IMG/VR virus record: IMGVR_UViG_3300044613_001473
Coordinates: 1-49,357 of that record
From: a virus
Reading direction: 5' to 3' (one strand)
Length of the DNA stretch: 49,357 bases
In this document: piece by piece, positions 1-8,952 of the stretch
Numbering within the stretch: position 1 is the stretch's first letter
How the letters are laid out: every line of letters begins with the position of its first letter
Notes under the pieces: generated by a model
Databases searched by the model: none
Seen by the model: only the letters and a program-made list of their open reading frames with translations
Told to the model about the DNA's origin: nothing
Position numbers and translations under genes: made by a program

Positions 1-84
1 AATTATGAATTGATATATGAATTATATGATACGGCAGATAGGCAAGGTGCAGATGGTGTTTTAATTTTTAAGAGTAAACCATGA
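1..84 (+). CDS. C-terminal end of an upstream gene (partial)
   Basis: Frame 1 is open from the left edge and stops with TGA at 82-84, overlapping the next ATG (ATGA). The visible tail ends in DGVLIFKSKP. Such an ending is common in small SAM-dependent methyltransferases, but 27 residues are too few to assign a function. The ATGA coupling puts it in the same operon as the sugar-modifying genes that follow. Confidence 0.6.
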   Translation, partial: NYELIYELYDTADRQGADGVLIFKSKP

Positions 85-962
85 AAATATTGATTCCATA
101 TCATTTTAATGAGCAAAAACCAGACAAATGGAATACACCAATTGGTCTTGGGAAGTCTTTTGAGAAAAAAGAACACACAGTTGAACACTATGCTCTTGAT
201 CCGAAGGCGTGTAATTTTTCTGAACTAATACAAATTGCAGACAAATACGATTTGATTTTTTTCTGCTGGTGTGGACCATCTCCTTCTTTTGATGAGGGGG
301 TAACCAAACTTAAAACTCAGGTAAAGACTAAGTTGTTCTTAGAACTAGGAGATGAACCACAAACTTATGTGGATAATCAAAAACGCATTCATAGTGTCGA
401 TGCTTTCTTTACTCCAGATCTTCGTTGTCATGTTAATTACATTCAGCGTGGTTTACCATCAAACTGGATGACGCATTGGTGCGATGATGAAATTTTTTAT
501 CGCAATCAACAAATACCAAAACAATTAAAGTGTGTAACTTCTTGTATTGGGCATAGACCATTACTATCGGAATTAACACAATTATACGGCCAAGATAAAT
601 TTGTCAATAAACATGTATGGGGTTATGATAATACTGATTTCTACAATGGTGGTTCTATAACATATCAGTTTGCTCGTTTTGATGAAATAACACGCAGAAT
701 ATTTGAATCTGGTGGTTGTGGAAATGCAATCATAACAAATAGAATTTCAACGGATACTGGAATCTATGATATCTTCGAAGATGATGAAGATATTGCTTAT
801 TTTTCTACGCCAGAAGAATGTTTTGAAAAAATGAATAAATTGTTTAGTGATGAAACATATAGAACAAAATTGGCAACAAATATATACAATAAAATTACAA
901 AACATCATCTTGTTGGAAACCGAGTTGATCAGATTATCAAAGTTTATGAGGAATTAAAATGA
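81..962 (+). CDS. CgeB-like glycosyltransferase (GT-B type)
   Basis: This 293-residue protein begins with a Rossmann-like strand (MKILIPYHF). Its C-terminal third matches the donor-binding half of CgeB/Glyco_trans_1_2 proteins: FESGGCGNAII, then an acidic loop (EDDEDIAYF) and the STPEECFEKMNKL helix. In that family this half binds a nucleotide sugar. The ATG overlaps the stop of the preceding gene and its own stop overlaps the next ATG, so it is translationally coupled within the glycan cassette. The substrate is unknown. A role in decorating phage or host surface glycans is inferred only from context. Confidence 0.65.
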   Translation: MKILIPYHFNEQKPDKWNTPIGLGKSFEKKEHTVEHYALDPKACNFSELIQIADKYDLIFFCWCGPSPSFDEGVTKLKTQVKTKLFLELGDEPQTYVDNQKRIHSVDAFFTPDLRCHVNYIQRGLPSNWMTHWCDDEIFYRNQQIPKQLKCVTSCIGHRPLLSELTQLYGQDKFVNKHVWGYDNTDFYNGGSITYQFARFDEITRRIFESGGCGNAIITNRISTDTGIYDIFEDDEDIAYFSTPEECFEKMNKLFSDETYRTKLATNIYNKITKHHLVGNRVDQIIKVYEELK

Positions 963-1651
963 AAAAACACTCAAATATGTTTTCGGTTATACTCCCAACC
1001 ATGTGGAGAGTAAAAGAAACGGTCGAAGATTTAAAACAATTAGAAAAGTGTAATTTTATTGGAGAAATTATACTAATTAACAACAACATCAAAGATACAC
1101 CATCAGACTTTGATGTTTCTTCCTTTTCTAAAATCATAGAAGTCAGACCACCAAGTAATTTATACATAAATCCATCATGGAATCTTGGTATGAGAATGTC
1201 TAAGTTTAACAAAGTAATGATAAAAAATGACGATACATTTTTTGATTATGAAAAAGCATTATCAATAATCGGTAAAGATCTTGATGAAGAAAATTCAATA
1301 ATTGGAACATATTTACAGCATGATAATAACAAAATTAGAAATAGTTTAGAATCTGAAGTTATACTCACAGAAGTACCAAAAAGAGATCTTGGATTTGGAT
1401 GTGCTATGTTTTTAAATAAATCATCATTTATCCCGATTAATGATAAAATTTTTATTTGGTATGGTGATGATTTCATGACAGAAAGTTATACTCGTAGAGG
1501 ATTAAAAATAAAGACAATTAGCGGCATAAATATAAATGGTTATGTTTCTGCTACAGTAGATCATGTAGAAGAATTAATAAAAATAAAACATGAAGACGAA
1601 GAATTGTGGAATGCTAATAAAGAAATACTTTTTAAGGAATGCAATTTATGA
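959..1651 (+). CDS. GT-A-like glycosyltransferase, putative
   Basis: The 230-residue product starts with a beta strand (FSVILPTMWR) and carries a short GT2-like core: strand EIILINNN, then NPSWNLGMRM, then KNDDTFFD, where the DD pair sits where GT-A enzymes bind metal and nucleotide sugar. GFGCAMFLNK and IWYGDDFM resemble acceptor-side motifs of phage GT2-like proteins. It overlaps its neighbours by ATGA on both sides. The family assignment rests on motif layout only; a non-catalytic relative is possible. Confidence 0.5.
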   Translation: MKKHSNMFSVILPTMWRVKETVEDLKQLEKCNFIGEIILINNNIKDTPSDFDVSSFSKIIEVRPPSNLYINPSWNLGMRMSKFNKVMIKNDDTFFDYEKALSIIGKDLDEENSIIGTYLQHDNNKIRNSLESEVILTEVPKRDLGFGCAMFLNKSSFIPINDKIFIWYGDDFMTESYTRRGLKIKTISGININGYVSATVDHVEELIKIKHEDEELWNANKEILFKECNL

Positions 1652-2157
1652 ACATATCTGGTTTAGGTTTATTTTCACTACTTTCTGATAAGAAAGATCT
1701 TATAGGGCTAGAAATAGGTTGCTATGAAGGTGTAAATGCTCAATATTTGTTGGACAATCTGTCTATAAAACAATTACACGGAGTAGATCCTTATAGACAA
1801 TATGTTGATTGGAACGGTGGATTGACATGTCATCCTAATGATCCCGCAGAAAATATAGCACATCAACGATTACACTCATATTCAAATTTTATAAAACATA
1901 GAAAAACATCAGACGATGCAGTACATGATTTTAATGATGAAATGTTTGATTTTATCTTTATTGATGGTCTACATACATATGAACAAGTTTTGAAGGATTG
2001 TAAAAATTATTATAAAAAATTAAAACCTGGTGGAATTTTTTCTGGTCACGATTACACATTAATCCATCAGGTAAATACCGCAGTTAATGAATTCTCGAAA
2101 GAAGTCAAAAAAGAAGTCAAAACCATGCCAACTGATTCTTGGTATTGGATTAAATAA
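1648..2157 (+). CDS. class I SAM-dependent methyltransferase
   Basis: The start at 1648 overlaps the previous stop (ATGA); the longer frame from 1639 has no support. The product is 169 residues. Motif I is LEIGCYEGVNAQYLL, an acidic residue follows in HGVDPY, and DFIFIDGLHTYEQVLKDC plus the KPGGIFSGHDY segment are typical of the Methyltransf_24 group. Relatives methylate sugars or small molecules in glycan clusters, which suits the neighbouring epimerase and glycosyltransferases. The acceptor cannot be deduced. Confidence 0.7.
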   Translation: MNISGLGLFSLLSDKKDLIGLEIGCYEGVNAQYLLDNLSIKQLHGVDPYRQYVDWNGGLTCHPNDPAENIAHQRLHSYSNFIKHRKTSDDAVHDFNDEMFDFIFIDGLHTYEQVLKDCKNYYKKLKPGGIFSGHDYTLIHQVNTAVNEFSKEVKKEVKTMPTDSWYWIK

Positions 2158-2167
2158 TGGAGATATT

Positions 2168-3154
2168 ATGAAAGTTCTTATTACTGGTGTGGCTGGGTTA
2201 TTAGGATCGCGAATGGCATCATGGTTATTGAAAAATAAACCAGATTATCAGATAGTTGGTATAGATGATTTAAGTGGTGGTTATGCTGAAAATATAGATT
2301 CAAGAGTTAACTTTTATCAATTGAATTGTGCAGATGATGAATTTGAACAAAAATTTAATGAAGAAAAACCTGATTATGTGTATCATTTTGCGGCATATGC
2401 AGCAGAAGGTCTAAGTCCTTTTATCAGAAAACACAACTATAAGAATAACTTACTTTCTACAGCCAATATAGTCAATTGTTGTATCAATAATGAAGTAAAA
2501 AGATTAGTTTTTACTTCTAGTATGGCAGTATACGGGAAACAGACTGCACCATTTTCTGAAAATTTAGACAGACAACCTATAGATCCATATGGAGTTGCTA
2601 AGGCAAGTTGTGAGCGTGATATTGAAATTGCAGGGGAACAGCATGGTCTTGACTGGTGTATAATTCGGCCACATAATGTATATGGTTTAAATCAAAATAT
2701 ATGGGACAAATATAGAAATGTTCTTGGAATTTGGATGTATAATCATTTAAGAGGTTTACCTTTGACCATATATGGAAATGGGGAACAAACTAGAGCATTT
2801 AGTTATATTGATGACTGTTTGGAACCATTATGGAAAGCACTAACTTTAGATAAAGCATCTAAACAAATAATTAACTTAGGTGGAACTAAACAATATAGTA
2901 TCAATCAAGCAGCGGATATATTGATTGAAGTTATGGGTGGTGGTAAAAAGGTATATCTTGAAAAAAGACATGAAGTACATCATGCTTGGTCTACTTGGCA
3001 AAAATCAGTAGATATTTTAGATTATAAAGATAATACTTCACTGAACGATGGATTGGCTGTCATGTGGGAATGGGCTAAAATTCAATCGGATAAAGGTCAA
3101 TTTAAATGGAGTAAGTATGAGGTAGAAAAGGGTATTTATTCTTACTGGAAATAA
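2168..3154 (+). CDS. NAD-dependent sugar epimerase/dehydratase (extended SDR)
   Basis: The start at 2168 has a GGAGA ribosome site and places the NAD-binding motif TGVAGLLGSR at the N-terminus, so the longer frame from 2087 is rejected. The protein has 328 residues, typical of GalE-like extended SDRs. Visible motifs are the glycine-rich loop, YHFAAYAAEG, the TSSMAVYG strand, the catalytic YGVAK (YxxxK) and RPHNVYG. It probably interconverts a nucleotide-activated sugar for the adjacent glycosyltransferases. Exact specificity (UDP-Glc, UDP-GlcNAc and others) is unresolved. Confidence 0.85.
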   Translation: MKVLITGVAGLLGSRMASWLLKNKPDYQIVGIDDLSGGYAENIDSRVNFYQLNCADDEFEQKFNEEKPDYVYHFAAYAAEGLSPFIRKHNYKNNLLSTANIVNCCINNEVKRLVFTSSMAVYGKQTAPFSENLDRQPIDPYGVAKASCERDIEIAGEQHGLDWCIIRPHNVYGLNQNIWDKYRNVLGIWMYNHLRGLPLTIYGNGEQTRAFSYIDDCLEPLWKALTLDKASKQIINLGGTKQYSINQAADILIEVMGGGKKVYLEKRHEVHHAWSTWQKSVDILDYKDNTSLNDGLAVMWEWAKIQSDKGQFKWSKYEVEKGIYSYWK

Positions 3155-3156
3155 TT

Positions 3157-3858
3157 ATGAAAATATCATTTAACAGTCTAAGATGGACAGACAACAATCC
3201 TCTTGTAGTCGAATATCAGAAAAAAGTAATGGATCATTTCGGTATTAACTTGAATGTTACGGTGGAAAACATACATCATGGGAAATGGATTGATCGAACA
3301 TTACAAAGTAATGATTCTGACATTTTTGTTTTTATGGATAGTGATTGTGTTCCTTTAAAATTAGAAGCAGTTACAGAATCTATTGAATTTTGTAAAAAAG
3401 GGTATCTTGTAGGAAATGCACAGGTCACTAATTGCATAAAAGCAAAACATGATATATTTTGCGCCCCATCTTTCTTAGTTATAAGTAAAGATTTTTATGA
3501 TTCGATTGGAAGACCTAGTGCAGTGAACAATTATAGATCGGATATAGCACAGGAGTTCACTAGATCTGCCGTTGAACGAGAAAAAAGATTAAAAATGTAT
3601 TTTCCTACATCGTTTCAATCTGTTCCAATTGGTGGAATTTGGAGACTATCTGGATATGGTTATTACGGAATAGGTACAATATATGACGAAAAATTTTATC
3701 ATCTATATCAAACTAGATTTAAACATAATGTAGATTTATTTGTAGATACATGTGAATGTATTCTCAGCGGAAAATTAGAAAATATAAGTAGAAAGTATGA
3801 CTGTAAATCTGAGTTAATGGGAGTTCTTCCTATAGAAGATGAGTACGGTCAATCATAA
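3157..3858 (+). CDS. GT-A-like glycosyltransferase, putative
   Basis: The 233-residue protein starts 2 nt after the epimerase stop. It contains IFVFMDSDCVPL, a strand ending in a DxD-like acidic cluster as in GT-A enzymes, and later a VPIGGIWRLSGYGYYGIGT segment with YHLYQTR near the C-terminus. The general plan is that of small phage glycosyltransferases without a standard family signature. It is part of the sugar cassette by spacing and strand. Confidence is limited because only the DxD region is recognisable. Confidence 0.5.
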   Translation: MKISFNSLRWTDNNPLVVEYQKKVMDHFGINLNVTVENIHHGKWIDRTLQSNDSDIFVFMDSDCVPLKLEAVTESIEFCKKGYLVGNAQVTNCIKAKHDIFCAPSFLVISKDFYDSIGRPSAVNNYRSDIAQEFTRSAVEREKRLKMYFPTSFQSVPIGGIWRLSGYGYYGIGTIYDEKFYHLYQTRFKHNVDLFVDTCECILSGKLENISRKYDCKSELMGVLPIEDEYGQS

Positions 3859-3861
3859 ATA
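3854..3861 (+). promoter_or_regulatory. possible variant late promoter (CATAAATA)
   Basis: CATAAATA spans the stop of the previous gene, 18 nt before the ATG at 3880, and differs by one base from the TATAAATA late element seen elsewhere in the window. It could separate expression of the GT2-TPR gene from the upstream cassette. Confidence 0.3.
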
Positions 3862-3879
3862 GTATAAAGGATATTGATA

Positions 3880-5085
3880 ATGGCTAGAATATGTCTGTCG
3901 ATGATTGTTAAGAATGAGTCTCATGTTATCCTAGAGTGTCTGAATTCGGTCCACAAACTAATAGATTACTGGGTAATTGTTGATACTGGCTCTACTGATG
4001 GAACCCAGGATATTATTCGTAAGTTCTTCGAAGAAAAGGGAATTCCTGGAGAACTTCATGAGAGAGAGTGGAAGGGTTTCGGTAAATCAAGAACCGAAGC
4101 ACTTCAATTATGTAAAGATAAAGCCGATTATGCATACATGATCGATGCTGATGATTACCTTCAGGGGCAATTCAAACTACCACATGGGACTGAAATAGAT
4201 TCATTTGCGCTACGACTAGGTAGAGAAGAGTTTTCTTGGTGGAGAAATCAAATTTTCAGTATGAAAGAAGATTGGGAATATGTTGGTATTCTCCATGAAT
4301 ATCCGAGATGCGTGTCCAAGCCTCAACCTGTAATGTCGAAATTAGAAGGTAATTACAGAGTCGTTGCCCGTACAATGGGAGCCAGAAATGTTGGTATCAC
4401 TCCTATTGAAAAATATTCAAAGGACGCAGAGGCATTAGAACAGGCATTGATCGATGAACCAGATAATTCCAGATATCAGTTCTATCTTGGACAATCGTAT
4501 TTCGATTCTCAGCAATGGGAAAAGGCCATAACCGCATATGAGAAAAGAGTAAATATGGGTGGTTGGCCAGAAGAAGTATATTATTCAATCTATAGAATAG
4601 CCATAGCCAAGTCTATGTTGAATCATCCTTGGCATGAGATTATGCATGTATTTTTGACGGCATATCAATACAGACCAATGAGGGCAGAGCCACTGTATCA
4701 TATTGCTCAGATTTACCGCACCAAGTTGAATATGCCAGCGGTTGCGTACACCTTTGCCAAGGCCGCTTTGGATATTCCATTCCCTGTGAATGATATCCTA
4801 TTCGTTCCAGACGCAATCTATAAATTCGGTATTTTGGACGAGGTTTGTGCAACAGCGGCCTATGCTGGACAGCCATTTATTGGGTATTCGGCAGGAAAGA
4901 GATTGCTGGAGGAAAACAAGATTCCGCCAACAGAAATTGAAAGAATACAAACGAATATGAAGCACTACGAGGAAATTCTAAAGCAACATCAAGAATTCCT
5001 GCAACAGCAAGAACAAAAGGCAAAACAAGAGCAAATAGCAAAAGAAGAGAAGAAAAAGAAAAAAAAGTTCAAGGCAAGGAAGTAA
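3880..5085 (+). CDS. family 2 glycosyltransferase with TPR-like region
   Basis: The ATG at 3880 follows AAAGGA with good spacing; an upstream TTG in frame is unlikely. Residues 1-100 form a GT2 core: SMIVKNESHVILECL, the VIVDTGSTDGTQD motif and YMIDADDYL as DxD. Residues about 190-350 show helical TPR-like repeats (DNSRYQFYLGQSYFDSQQW and following), and the tail (about 365-401) is a charged Gln/Lys-rich coil. The GT2-TPR layout is common in phages and in clusters that glycosylate proteins or surface structures. A strong terminator follows directly. Confidence 0.75.
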   Translation: MARICLSMIVKNESHVILECLNSVHKLIDYWVIVDTGSTDGTQDIIRKFFEEKGIPGELHEREWKGFGKSRTEALQLCKDKADYAYMIDADDYLQGQFKLPHGTEIDSFALRLGREEFSWWRNQIFSMKEDWEYVGILHEYPRCVSKPQPVMSKLEGNYRVVARTMGARNVGITPIEKYSKDAEALEQALIDEPDNSRYQFYLGQSYFDSQQWEKAITAYEKRVNMGGWPEEVYYSIYRIAIAKSMLNHPWHEIMHVFLTAYQYRPMRAEPLYHIAQIYRTKLNMPAVAYTFAKAALDIPFPVNDILFVPDAIYKFGILDEVCATAAYAGQPFIGYSAGKRLLEENKIPPTEIERIQTNMKHYEEILKQHQEFLQQQEQKAKQEQIAKEEKKKKKKFKARK

Positions 5086-5089
5086 AACA

Positions 5090-5112
5090 AAGCCCCAGAA
5101 ATGGGGCTTTTG
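5090..5112 (+). terminator. rho-independent terminator
   Basis: AGCCCC pairs with GGGGCT around a 6-nt loop and is followed by TTTT. It closes the glycan cassette 5 nt after the stop of the GT2-TPR gene. Confidence 0.85.
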
Positions 5113-5115
5113 TCA

Positions 5116-5123
5116 TATAAATA
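5116..5123 (+). promoter_or_regulatory. T4-type late promoter
   Basis: Exact TATAAATA lies just after the terminator and 9 nt before the ATG at 5133. With a start point about 7 nt downstream the mRNA would begin almost at the ATG. Confidence 0.75.
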
Positions 5124-5132
5124 ATCAATATT

Positions 5133-5681
5133 ATGCCAATAATTTTTCCCGAAACACCAAACACAGGCGAAATATTCTCCTATTTGGATATTTCGTGGAA
5201 ATATAATGGTGTAGGCTGGGTTAAATTAGGAATTGGTGGTGGTGGATTCTTTTATCAGCCAGATCCTCCAACTGGAATAACATTTGACACACGCTGGATG
5301 GATTCTGATACTGGTATTGAATATATCTACATTAATGATGGAGATAGTGCGCAGTGGGTTCAGGCTACCAACGATGGCACATCAAATGTAATTCAATCCA
5401 CCACTTCGATTACTGGTGCTACTTACGCAGTAACTATATCTGATTATTATATCGGTGTTAGTTATGCGGGAACCGCTGGAGTCATTCTTCCCTCTGCTCC
5501 CGAAACTGGAAGAATGATTGTTGTAAAGGACGAATCTGGTCGTGCTGGAGATCCAAACAGATATATCGTAATCACAGGGGCGACATTATCTGATAAAATA
5601 GATGGAGCATCGTCTGCCACTATAAATATCAATAATGGAGCATTGGATTTCATCTATAGGAATGGGTGGAGAATAATATGA
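5133..5681 (+). CDS. virion structural protein, fibre-associated
   Basis: This is a 182-residue protein. Its first 35 residues (MPIIFPETPNTGEIF, then SWKYNGVGWVKLGIG) repeat the N-terminal pattern of the fibre at 6922 (MPLNFPTSPV, then TWKWDGAGWISYNIG), a motif often seen at the N-terminus of T4-type environmental phage tail proteins. A Gly-rich hinge follows, and the C-terminal half is beta-rich (ILPSAPETGRMIVVKDESG). The late promoter and fibre neighbours support a virion role. No enzymatic motif is visible. Confidence 0.6.
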   Translation: MPIIFPETPNTGEIFSYLDISWKYNGVGWVKLGIGGGGFFYQPDPPTGITFDTRWMDSDTGIEYIYINDGDSAQWVQATNDGTSNVIQSTTSITGATYAVTISDYYIGVSYAGTAGVILPSAPETGRMIVVKDESGRAGDPNRYIVITGATLSDKIDGASSATININNGALDFIYRNGWRII

Positions 5682-6913
5682 GTTATCTGTTCAATGACCA
5701 AATTGAATTCAAGCCAAACGCAGTCGATGCATTTAATCGGCTGAAGGTATCTAATCCTTTTACAATTTTCGACTCTCAACATAGATATCAAACAAATGAT
5801 AAGTGGGATACTTTTGGAATCACTGGTGGAACTGCTAATTACATATTGAATGAGAGTGCAATAAATTTAACTGTTGGAGTTACTGTTGGTTCTAAATTGA
5901 CCAGAGAAACCAAACGAGTATTTGCATATCAGCCAGGAAAATCTTTGTTGATTTTAAATACATTCGCAATGAATACACCAAAAGAAGGATTAGTTCAGCG
6001 ACTTGGATATTTTGGTCTTACTGGCGGTGCTACATCTGGTGTTCCATATAACGGAATATATCTTCAGCAAAATGGTCTTACATTATCAATGTGTTTATCT
6101 AGCGGTTCGTTAAATAACACTACTACCGTAAATCAAACAAATTGGAATGTAGATAAGTTTGACGGAAATGGTTCATCTGGAAGAACTATTGATGTTACCA
6201 AAGCAAATATTTTTTGGATGGATATAGAATGGCTTGGTGTCGGTGATGTACGCACAGGTTTTATCGTTGATGGTAAGCCAGTTATTGCCCATACATTTCA
6301 TAATGATAATATAAACCCAACGACATACATGACCACGGCATGTTTACCAATAAGATATGAAATTTTTAATGGCGCGACTACAGCATCTCAAAGTACCATG
6401 AAGCAAATATGCTCTACTGTAATGAGTGAAGCGGGGTATGAAGGATTCAGCACAAGATATAATGTGACTCACAGTGGAGTCGTTGCTGCCACCTTAGCAA
6501 CCGTTGGAACACAATATCCTATGGTAGCCTTGCGTCTGCCGTCTAATAGATTAGATTCTATTATTATTCCTGCAAATATCAGTGCTGTTCTTGAAGAAAC
6601 CGCATCAAATAAACCAGATACAGTGCAATATAGAATTTTGCTGAATCCTGTACTTACTGGCGGAACCTGGGTAACACATGTTAACGGGAATGTTCAATAC
6701 AATATTACGGCCACTGGTGTTACTGGTGGTGCGGATATAATCGGTGGGTATATTAGCAGTTCTGGAAGCCTCGCCATCAATCAAGTTAATGAGTTCAATT
6801 TTCAATTAGGCAGAAATCAAATCGGACAAAGTGATGTAATTTGTTTTACATTTACTCCTGTCAATGCTGGCGCAAAAGTATTTTGCGATGTTTCGTGGTT
6901 TGAACTGATATGA
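5678..6913 (+). CDS. virion structural protein, beta-rich
   Basis: The start at 5678 overlaps the preceding stop (ATGA) and gives 411 residues beginning MSYLFNDQIEF. The sequence is rich in Gly, Thr, Asn and short strands, with FDSQHRYQTNDKWDTFG near the N-terminus, which I recall as a recurrent opening in uncharacterised tail/fibre proteins of environmental T4-like phages. No membrane segment or catalytic motif is visible. Its position between two fibre-type proteins suggests a tail fibre, baseplate or adhesin component. Confidence 0.55.
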   Translation: MSYLFNDQIEFKPNAVDAFNRLKVSNPFTIFDSQHRYQTNDKWDTFGITGGTANYILNESAINLTVGVTVGSKLTRETKRVFAYQPGKSLLILNTFAMNTPKEGLVQRLGYFGLTGGATSGVPYNGIYLQQNGLTLSMCLSSGSLNNTTTVNQTNWNVDKFDGNGSSGRTIDVTKANIFWMDIEWLGVGDVRTGFIVDGKPVIAHTFHNDNINPTTYMTTACLPIRYEIFNGATTASQSTMKQICSTVMSEAGYEGFSTRYNVTHSGVVAATLATVGTQYPMVALRLPSNRLDSIIIPANISAVLEETASNKPDTVQYRILLNPVLTGGTWVTHVNGNVQYNITATGVTGGADIIGGYISSSGSLAINQVNEFNFQLGRNQIGQSDVICFTFTPVNAGAKVFCDVSWFELI

Positions 6914-6921
6914 GACATTAA

Positions 6922-8145
6922 ATGCCGCTTAATTTTCCTACATCACCTGTATTAAATCAAACATACACTTTCAACGGTAAAACCTGGAAGTGGGATGGTG
7001 CTGGTTGGATCAGTTACAATATTGGTCTGGTTGGTCCATCTGGGTCAATTGGACCAACTGGTCCTACTGGGCCTGTTGGTGATTATGTGATTTCTGTAAA
7101 TGGTTCTACTGGTACAATAACAAATGTTGCCAGAACCAACGAAGGAAACACTTTCAGCGTCAGACAGGTGATGAATGCTGGTATCACATCAGCCAACTTG
7201 TTTGTTTCGGGTGGTGCTACATTTAATGGCGCGATTGGTCTACAAAATACAGAATTGATAAGAAATAATACTTTTGGCATGATAGATTTAATGCCAGGTA
7301 CAACATCAACCAGTAGATTTGGTCTAAGAGTTGATACGACATCATGGGCATTTGGAACTAGATTAGATGCAATAAGAGGTGATGGAAGTATCAGTCCTTC
7401 TTCATATGGATTGTGGTTCAATAATCCTTTATATTTGAATGCTGACGCAGATTTCGCATTTAATACAAACGGTGCGGCCAGAATTAGATATTCAACGACA
7501 GGAAATGATACTCTTCAATATGTGGTAACATGTGCTAATGCTAATTCAAGTGGTGCAATTGCTCTCATAAACCCACAAGCACTGGGCAGTGCAACTCGTT
7601 CCCCTGGAATTACGCACACTCATCCAAATTTCTATTTTTATGCGAATAACCAAGTAAGAGACAACGCAAACGATTTTTTGAGATTTGAGCATAATATTGC
7701 ACATGGTTTGATGCAATCTGGTGGAACATCTGGAATATTGATTGTTCCAGGATCTGGTTTTCTAGGTGTCAGCGGTGGAATCAATGTGTCTGGTGGATCG
7801 ACATTTTTGGGTGCAGTATACGCAACAGGTGGCTATAGATTTGGTCCGTCTACTATAAATGCACTCACAGGTACAACATACACACTATTAACGACTGATG
7901 ATGGTAAAATATTAACTATGAGCAATGCGTCTGGTATTACTCTAACAATACCCAGTGGTTTACCAGTAGGTTTTAATTGTTCAATTATTCAAATAGGTGC
8001 GGGTCAAGTAGGAATTACCACTGCTTCTGGTGTAACTTTAAATAGTTTTAACAATCAATTCAGAATACAAGGACAACACGGAAGAGTAAATTTAGTGGAA
8101 TATGTCGCCAATATAGTTAATATATCTGGCAATTTAACAATATAG
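6922..8145 (+). CDS. tail fibre protein with short collagen-like segment
   Basis: The protein has 407 residues. The N-terminal attachment-like motif (FPTSPVLNQTYTFNGKTWKW) is followed by a short Gly-X-Y run ([16 protein letters not shown]). Residues 53-105 ([12 protein letters not shown] onward to GGATFNG) recur almost identically in the collagen-like fibre at 8953 (residues 287-339). The C-terminal part (TTYTLLTTDDGKILTMSN and following) resembles the beta-strand repeats of phage fibre tips. The duplicated module implies intragenic shuffling between the fibres. Confidence 0.7.
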   Translation: MPLNFPTSPVLNQTYTFNGKTWKWDGAGWISYNIGLVGPSGSIGPTGPTGPVGDYVISVNGSTGTITNVARTNEGNTFSVRQVMNAGITSANLFVSGGATFNGAIGLQNTELIRNNTFGMIDLMPGTTSTSRFGLRVDTTSWAFGTRLDAIRGDGSISPSSYGLWFNNPLYLNADADFAFNTNGAARIRYSTTGNDTLQYVVTCANANSSGAIALINPQALGSATRSPGITHTHPNFYFYANNQVRDNANDFLRFEHNIAHGLMQSGGTSGILIVPGSGFLGVSGGINVSGGSTFLGAVYATGGYRFGPSTINALTGTTYTLLTTDDGKILTMSNASGITLTIPSGLPVGFNCSIIQIGAGQVGITTASGVTLNSFNNQFRIQGQHGRVNLVEYVANIVNISGNLTI

Positions 8146-8154
8146 GAGACAACA

Positions 8155-8472
8155 ATGGCATTAGAAAAAACAATTGAAAATAAATCTGGGGTATCATCTT
8201 CATATTGGAGAATATTAACAGTCACCACGAATTACGAAACAAATACTGCTCAGATTCTTTTGAGCGGTTATTTAAACCAACAAGCAAGATTTGACGGAAA
8301 AACACCTTTGGATAATAGAGGGTATTATGTTGGTGGACAAGAGTTTCAGACATGGTTTTCCGTACAACAATTAAATCAGGGACAAACAAACCATATTAAA
8401 AACTCATATTTGTACATAAAATCCATTCCAAACGGTGAATTTTTCGATGCCTTTGATTTAGATGATAATTAA
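8155..8472 (+). CDS. small virion-associated protein, function unknown
   Basis: The 105-residue product is preceded by a good AGGAGA site. It is hydrophilic and mixed alpha/beta, with no transmembrane segment (core YWRILTVTTNYETNTAQILL). It is co-transcribed with the fibres and lies before a late promoter. A structural or chaperone role is likely from location only. Confidence 0.45.
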   Translation: MALEKTIENKSGVSSSYWRILTVTTNYETNTAQILLSGYLNQQARFDGKTPLDNRGYYVGGQEFQTWFSVQQLNQGQTNHIKNSYLYIKSIPNGEFFDAFDLDDN

Positions 8473-8490
8473 ATATTGTTTTATAATTTA

Positions 8491-8498
8491 TATAAATA
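8491..8498 (+). promoter_or_regulatory. T4-type late promoter
   Basis: Exact TATAAATA with 6 nt to the ATG at 8505. Transcription would start at or next to the start codon. Confidence 0.7.
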
Positions 8499-8504
8499 AT
8501 AGAA

Positions 8505-8951
8505 ATGCCAGCAATAAAAAACGACATTTACGCGGAACAGGGAGCGAATCAAGTAATATACCTTGAGTATTATTACAAAAATGGTCCATATATAGATTTG
8601 TCTAATTTTACAGCAGAAATGCAAGTTAGGCGATCCGTAAAAGATACTGGTATTCTTATTTTTGCATCTACTGCTGGATTAACTGGTGGTGGAATTACTG
8701 GCGAATTTATAATGGGATCTACACTCACCCCTGGAATTCCTGGGATCGGTGGCATCAGTTTAAATGTTTCTATCACTGGTGGTGTAGGATATACTGGTGG
8801 TATAAAAATATCATTAGACAGACCAACAATGGATAATATTCCAGGTGGTAATCATGTATATGATTTGAAACTCATAAACAATTTGAATCAATCTATGCGG
8901 TTTATGGAAGGCGTATTTGTTGTTCCAAGACAGGTAACAAGAAATAACTAA
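8505..8951 (+). CDS. baseplate/fibre connector-like structural protein
   Basis: The 148-residue protein opens with a pattern found in many phage baseplate and fibre-adaptor proteins: [15 protein letters not shown], a [14 protein letters not shown] strand pair, then Gly-rich strands and [20 protein letters not shown]. This resembles an N-terminal immunoglobulin-like upper-baseplate domain, in which a coded strand pair precedes polymer-like repeats. It starts directly behind a late promoter and ends 1 nt before the collagen-like fibre gene. Function is inferred. Confidence 0.5.
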   Translation: MPAIKNDIYAEQGANQVIYLEYYYKNGPYIDLSNFTAEMQVRRSVKDTGILIFASTAGLTGGGITGEFIMGSTLTPGIPGIGGISLNVSITGGVGYTGGIKISLDRPTMDNIPGGNHVYDLKLINNLNQSMRFMEGVFVVPRQVTRNN

Positions 8952-8952
8952 T

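Noticed and set aside
2087-2167. N-terminal extension of the epimerase
   Set aside because: It overlaps the methyltransferase in another frame. The SDR glycine motif and the GGAGA site support 2168.
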